From Candidatus Aciduliprofundum sp. JdFR-45 (lineage in GTDB: Archaea; Thermoplasmatota; Thermoplasmata; Thermoplasmatales; JdFR-45), in assembly GCA_002011395.1 (NCBI GenBank), contig MTNG01000027.1, forward strand, positions 1,508 through 6,703: a stretch of 5,196 bases of DNA, read 5' to 3'. A program made the position numbers and the translations under genes. The number at the start of each line of letters is the position of its first letter. Position 1 is the stretch's first letter. Of this stretch, positions 4,753-5,196 are shown piece by piece. The notes below the pieces were generated by a model. It was not told where the DNA came from and made no database searches. It saw only the letters and a list, made by a program, of their open reading frames with translations.

Positions 4753-5196
4753 ATGAACCCGTACCTGAGGATAGTGCGGCCCGTGAACTGCCTCATATCG
4801 CTGATGGCGGTGTGGGTGCTCGCCGTGGTCGTGCTGGGTCAGGAGATTCCGCGGGAGTGGTTCCGCGTCCTGCTCGGCTCCACAGCGGCGGCCTTCGTCG
4901 CGGCAGGAGGAAACGTGCTCAACGACTACTTTGACGTTGAGGTTGACAGGGTGAACCACCCGGACAGACCGCTCGTCACGGGGGAAATAACGAAGGGGGA
5001 GGCGGAGATATATGCGCTTGCACTCTTCTCCGCAGGTATGCTCTTCGGCTTCTTCACAAGTTTACACGCGTTCATCATAGTGATGGTCGCAGAGGCGCTC
5101 CTGTTCCTCTACGAGTGGCGGCTGAAGGCCACGGGGCTACCCGGAAACCTCACCGTGAGCGGCCTCGTCGGCCTGCTATTCCTCTACGGCGGGGCG
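4753..5196 (+). CDS. UbiA-family prenyltransferase, probable digeranylgeranylglyceryl phosphate synthase (3' end outside window)
   Basis: A membrane prenyltransferase that probably adds the second geranylgeranyl chain to geranylgeranylglyceryl phosphate in archaeal ether-lipid synthesis. 148 residues are visible of roughly 280; the frame is open to the window edge. Helix 1 carries RIVRPVNCLISLMAV (6-20). The first Asp-rich motif is NDYFDVEVD (57-65), followed by NHPDRPLVTGEI (68-79), typical of this subgroup. The second polar loop is YEWRLKATGLPGN (120-132), then VSGLVGLLFLYGG. Several hydrophobic helices alternate with these loops. ATG 4753 is chosen because GGGG at 4743-4746 is spaced correctly; ATG 4747 would add two residues. 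It starts 13 bp after the trm1 stop, so it is in the same operon. Other UbiA enzymes (protohaem or quinone prenyltransferases) are possible, but the NHPDRPL and GLPGN segments favour the lipid enzyme. Confidence 0.85.
   Translation, partial: MNPYLRIVRPVNCLISLMAVWVLAVVVLGQEIPREWFRVLLGSTAAAFVAAGGNVLNDYFDVEVDRVNHPDRPLVTGEITKGEAEIYALALFSAGMLFGFFTSLHAFIIVMVAEALLFLYEWRLKATGLPGNLTVSGLVGLLFLYGGA

Noticed and set aside
1..5196. CRISPR array, insertion sequence, toxin-antitoxin or defence system
   Set aside because: No regularly spaced repeats, inverted ends, transposase or defence-type motifs were seen; all long frames are accounted for by core archaeal genes.

Overview
The window is archaeal chromosome, most likely from a euryarchaeal-type lineage. 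The evidence is direct: archaeal or archaeo-eukaryotic proteins (Pelota, Rpo7, Spt4, ribosomal proteins S24e and S27ae, Trm1, archaeal dihydroneopterin aldolase MptD, a UbiA-family ether-lipid prenyltransferase), AT-rich TATA-type promoters, and GGAGG-type ribosome binding sites in front of internal operon genes. Coding DNA is GC-rich and the one true intergenic promoter region is AT-rich. I cannot name a genus. MptD points to a methanopterin-type (or related pterin) C1 cofactor.

There are three transcription blocks. (1) At the left edge, the 3' part of the Pelota gene runs on the + strand and stops at 661. (2) A seven-gene block on the - strand runs from 2661 down to 637: rpo7, spt4, GTP-dependent dephospho-CoA kinase (DUF359), rps24e, rps27ae, tRNA-Arg(CCG), and a small ubiquitin-like protein ending in Gly-Gly. 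Genes in it overlap or nearly touch. The tRNA starts one base after the rps27ae stop, and its encoded CCA is followed directly by the ribosome binding site of the ubiquitin-like gene. That last gene converges on Pelota and the two coding regions overlap by 25 bp. (3) On the + strand from 2785, mptD, a THEP1-type NTPase, trm1 and a UbiA prenyltransferase (cut by the right edge) form a tightly packed operon. A 123-bp divergent promoter region (2662-2784) separates blocks 2 and 3.

The - strand block groups transcription (Rpo7, Spt4), translation (S24e, S27ae, tRNA-Arg) and CoA synthesis, as is commonly seen in archaea. The ubiquitin-like protein is probably a sulfur carrier and/or protein modifier (SAMP/ThiS/MoaD type). 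The + strand block joins pterin cofactor synthesis, an NTPase of uncertain role, tRNA G26 methylation and membrane ether-lipid assembly.

No CRISPR array, insertion sequence, prophage or defence system was found, and I see no convincing new system. The points most worth a second look are the tRNA wedged into a protein operon, the convergent overlap that encodes the Gly-Gly tail, the apparent lack of the zinc-binding segment in Trm1, and the apparently leaderless mptD promoter. Every stretch longer than 300 bases is occupied by genes.
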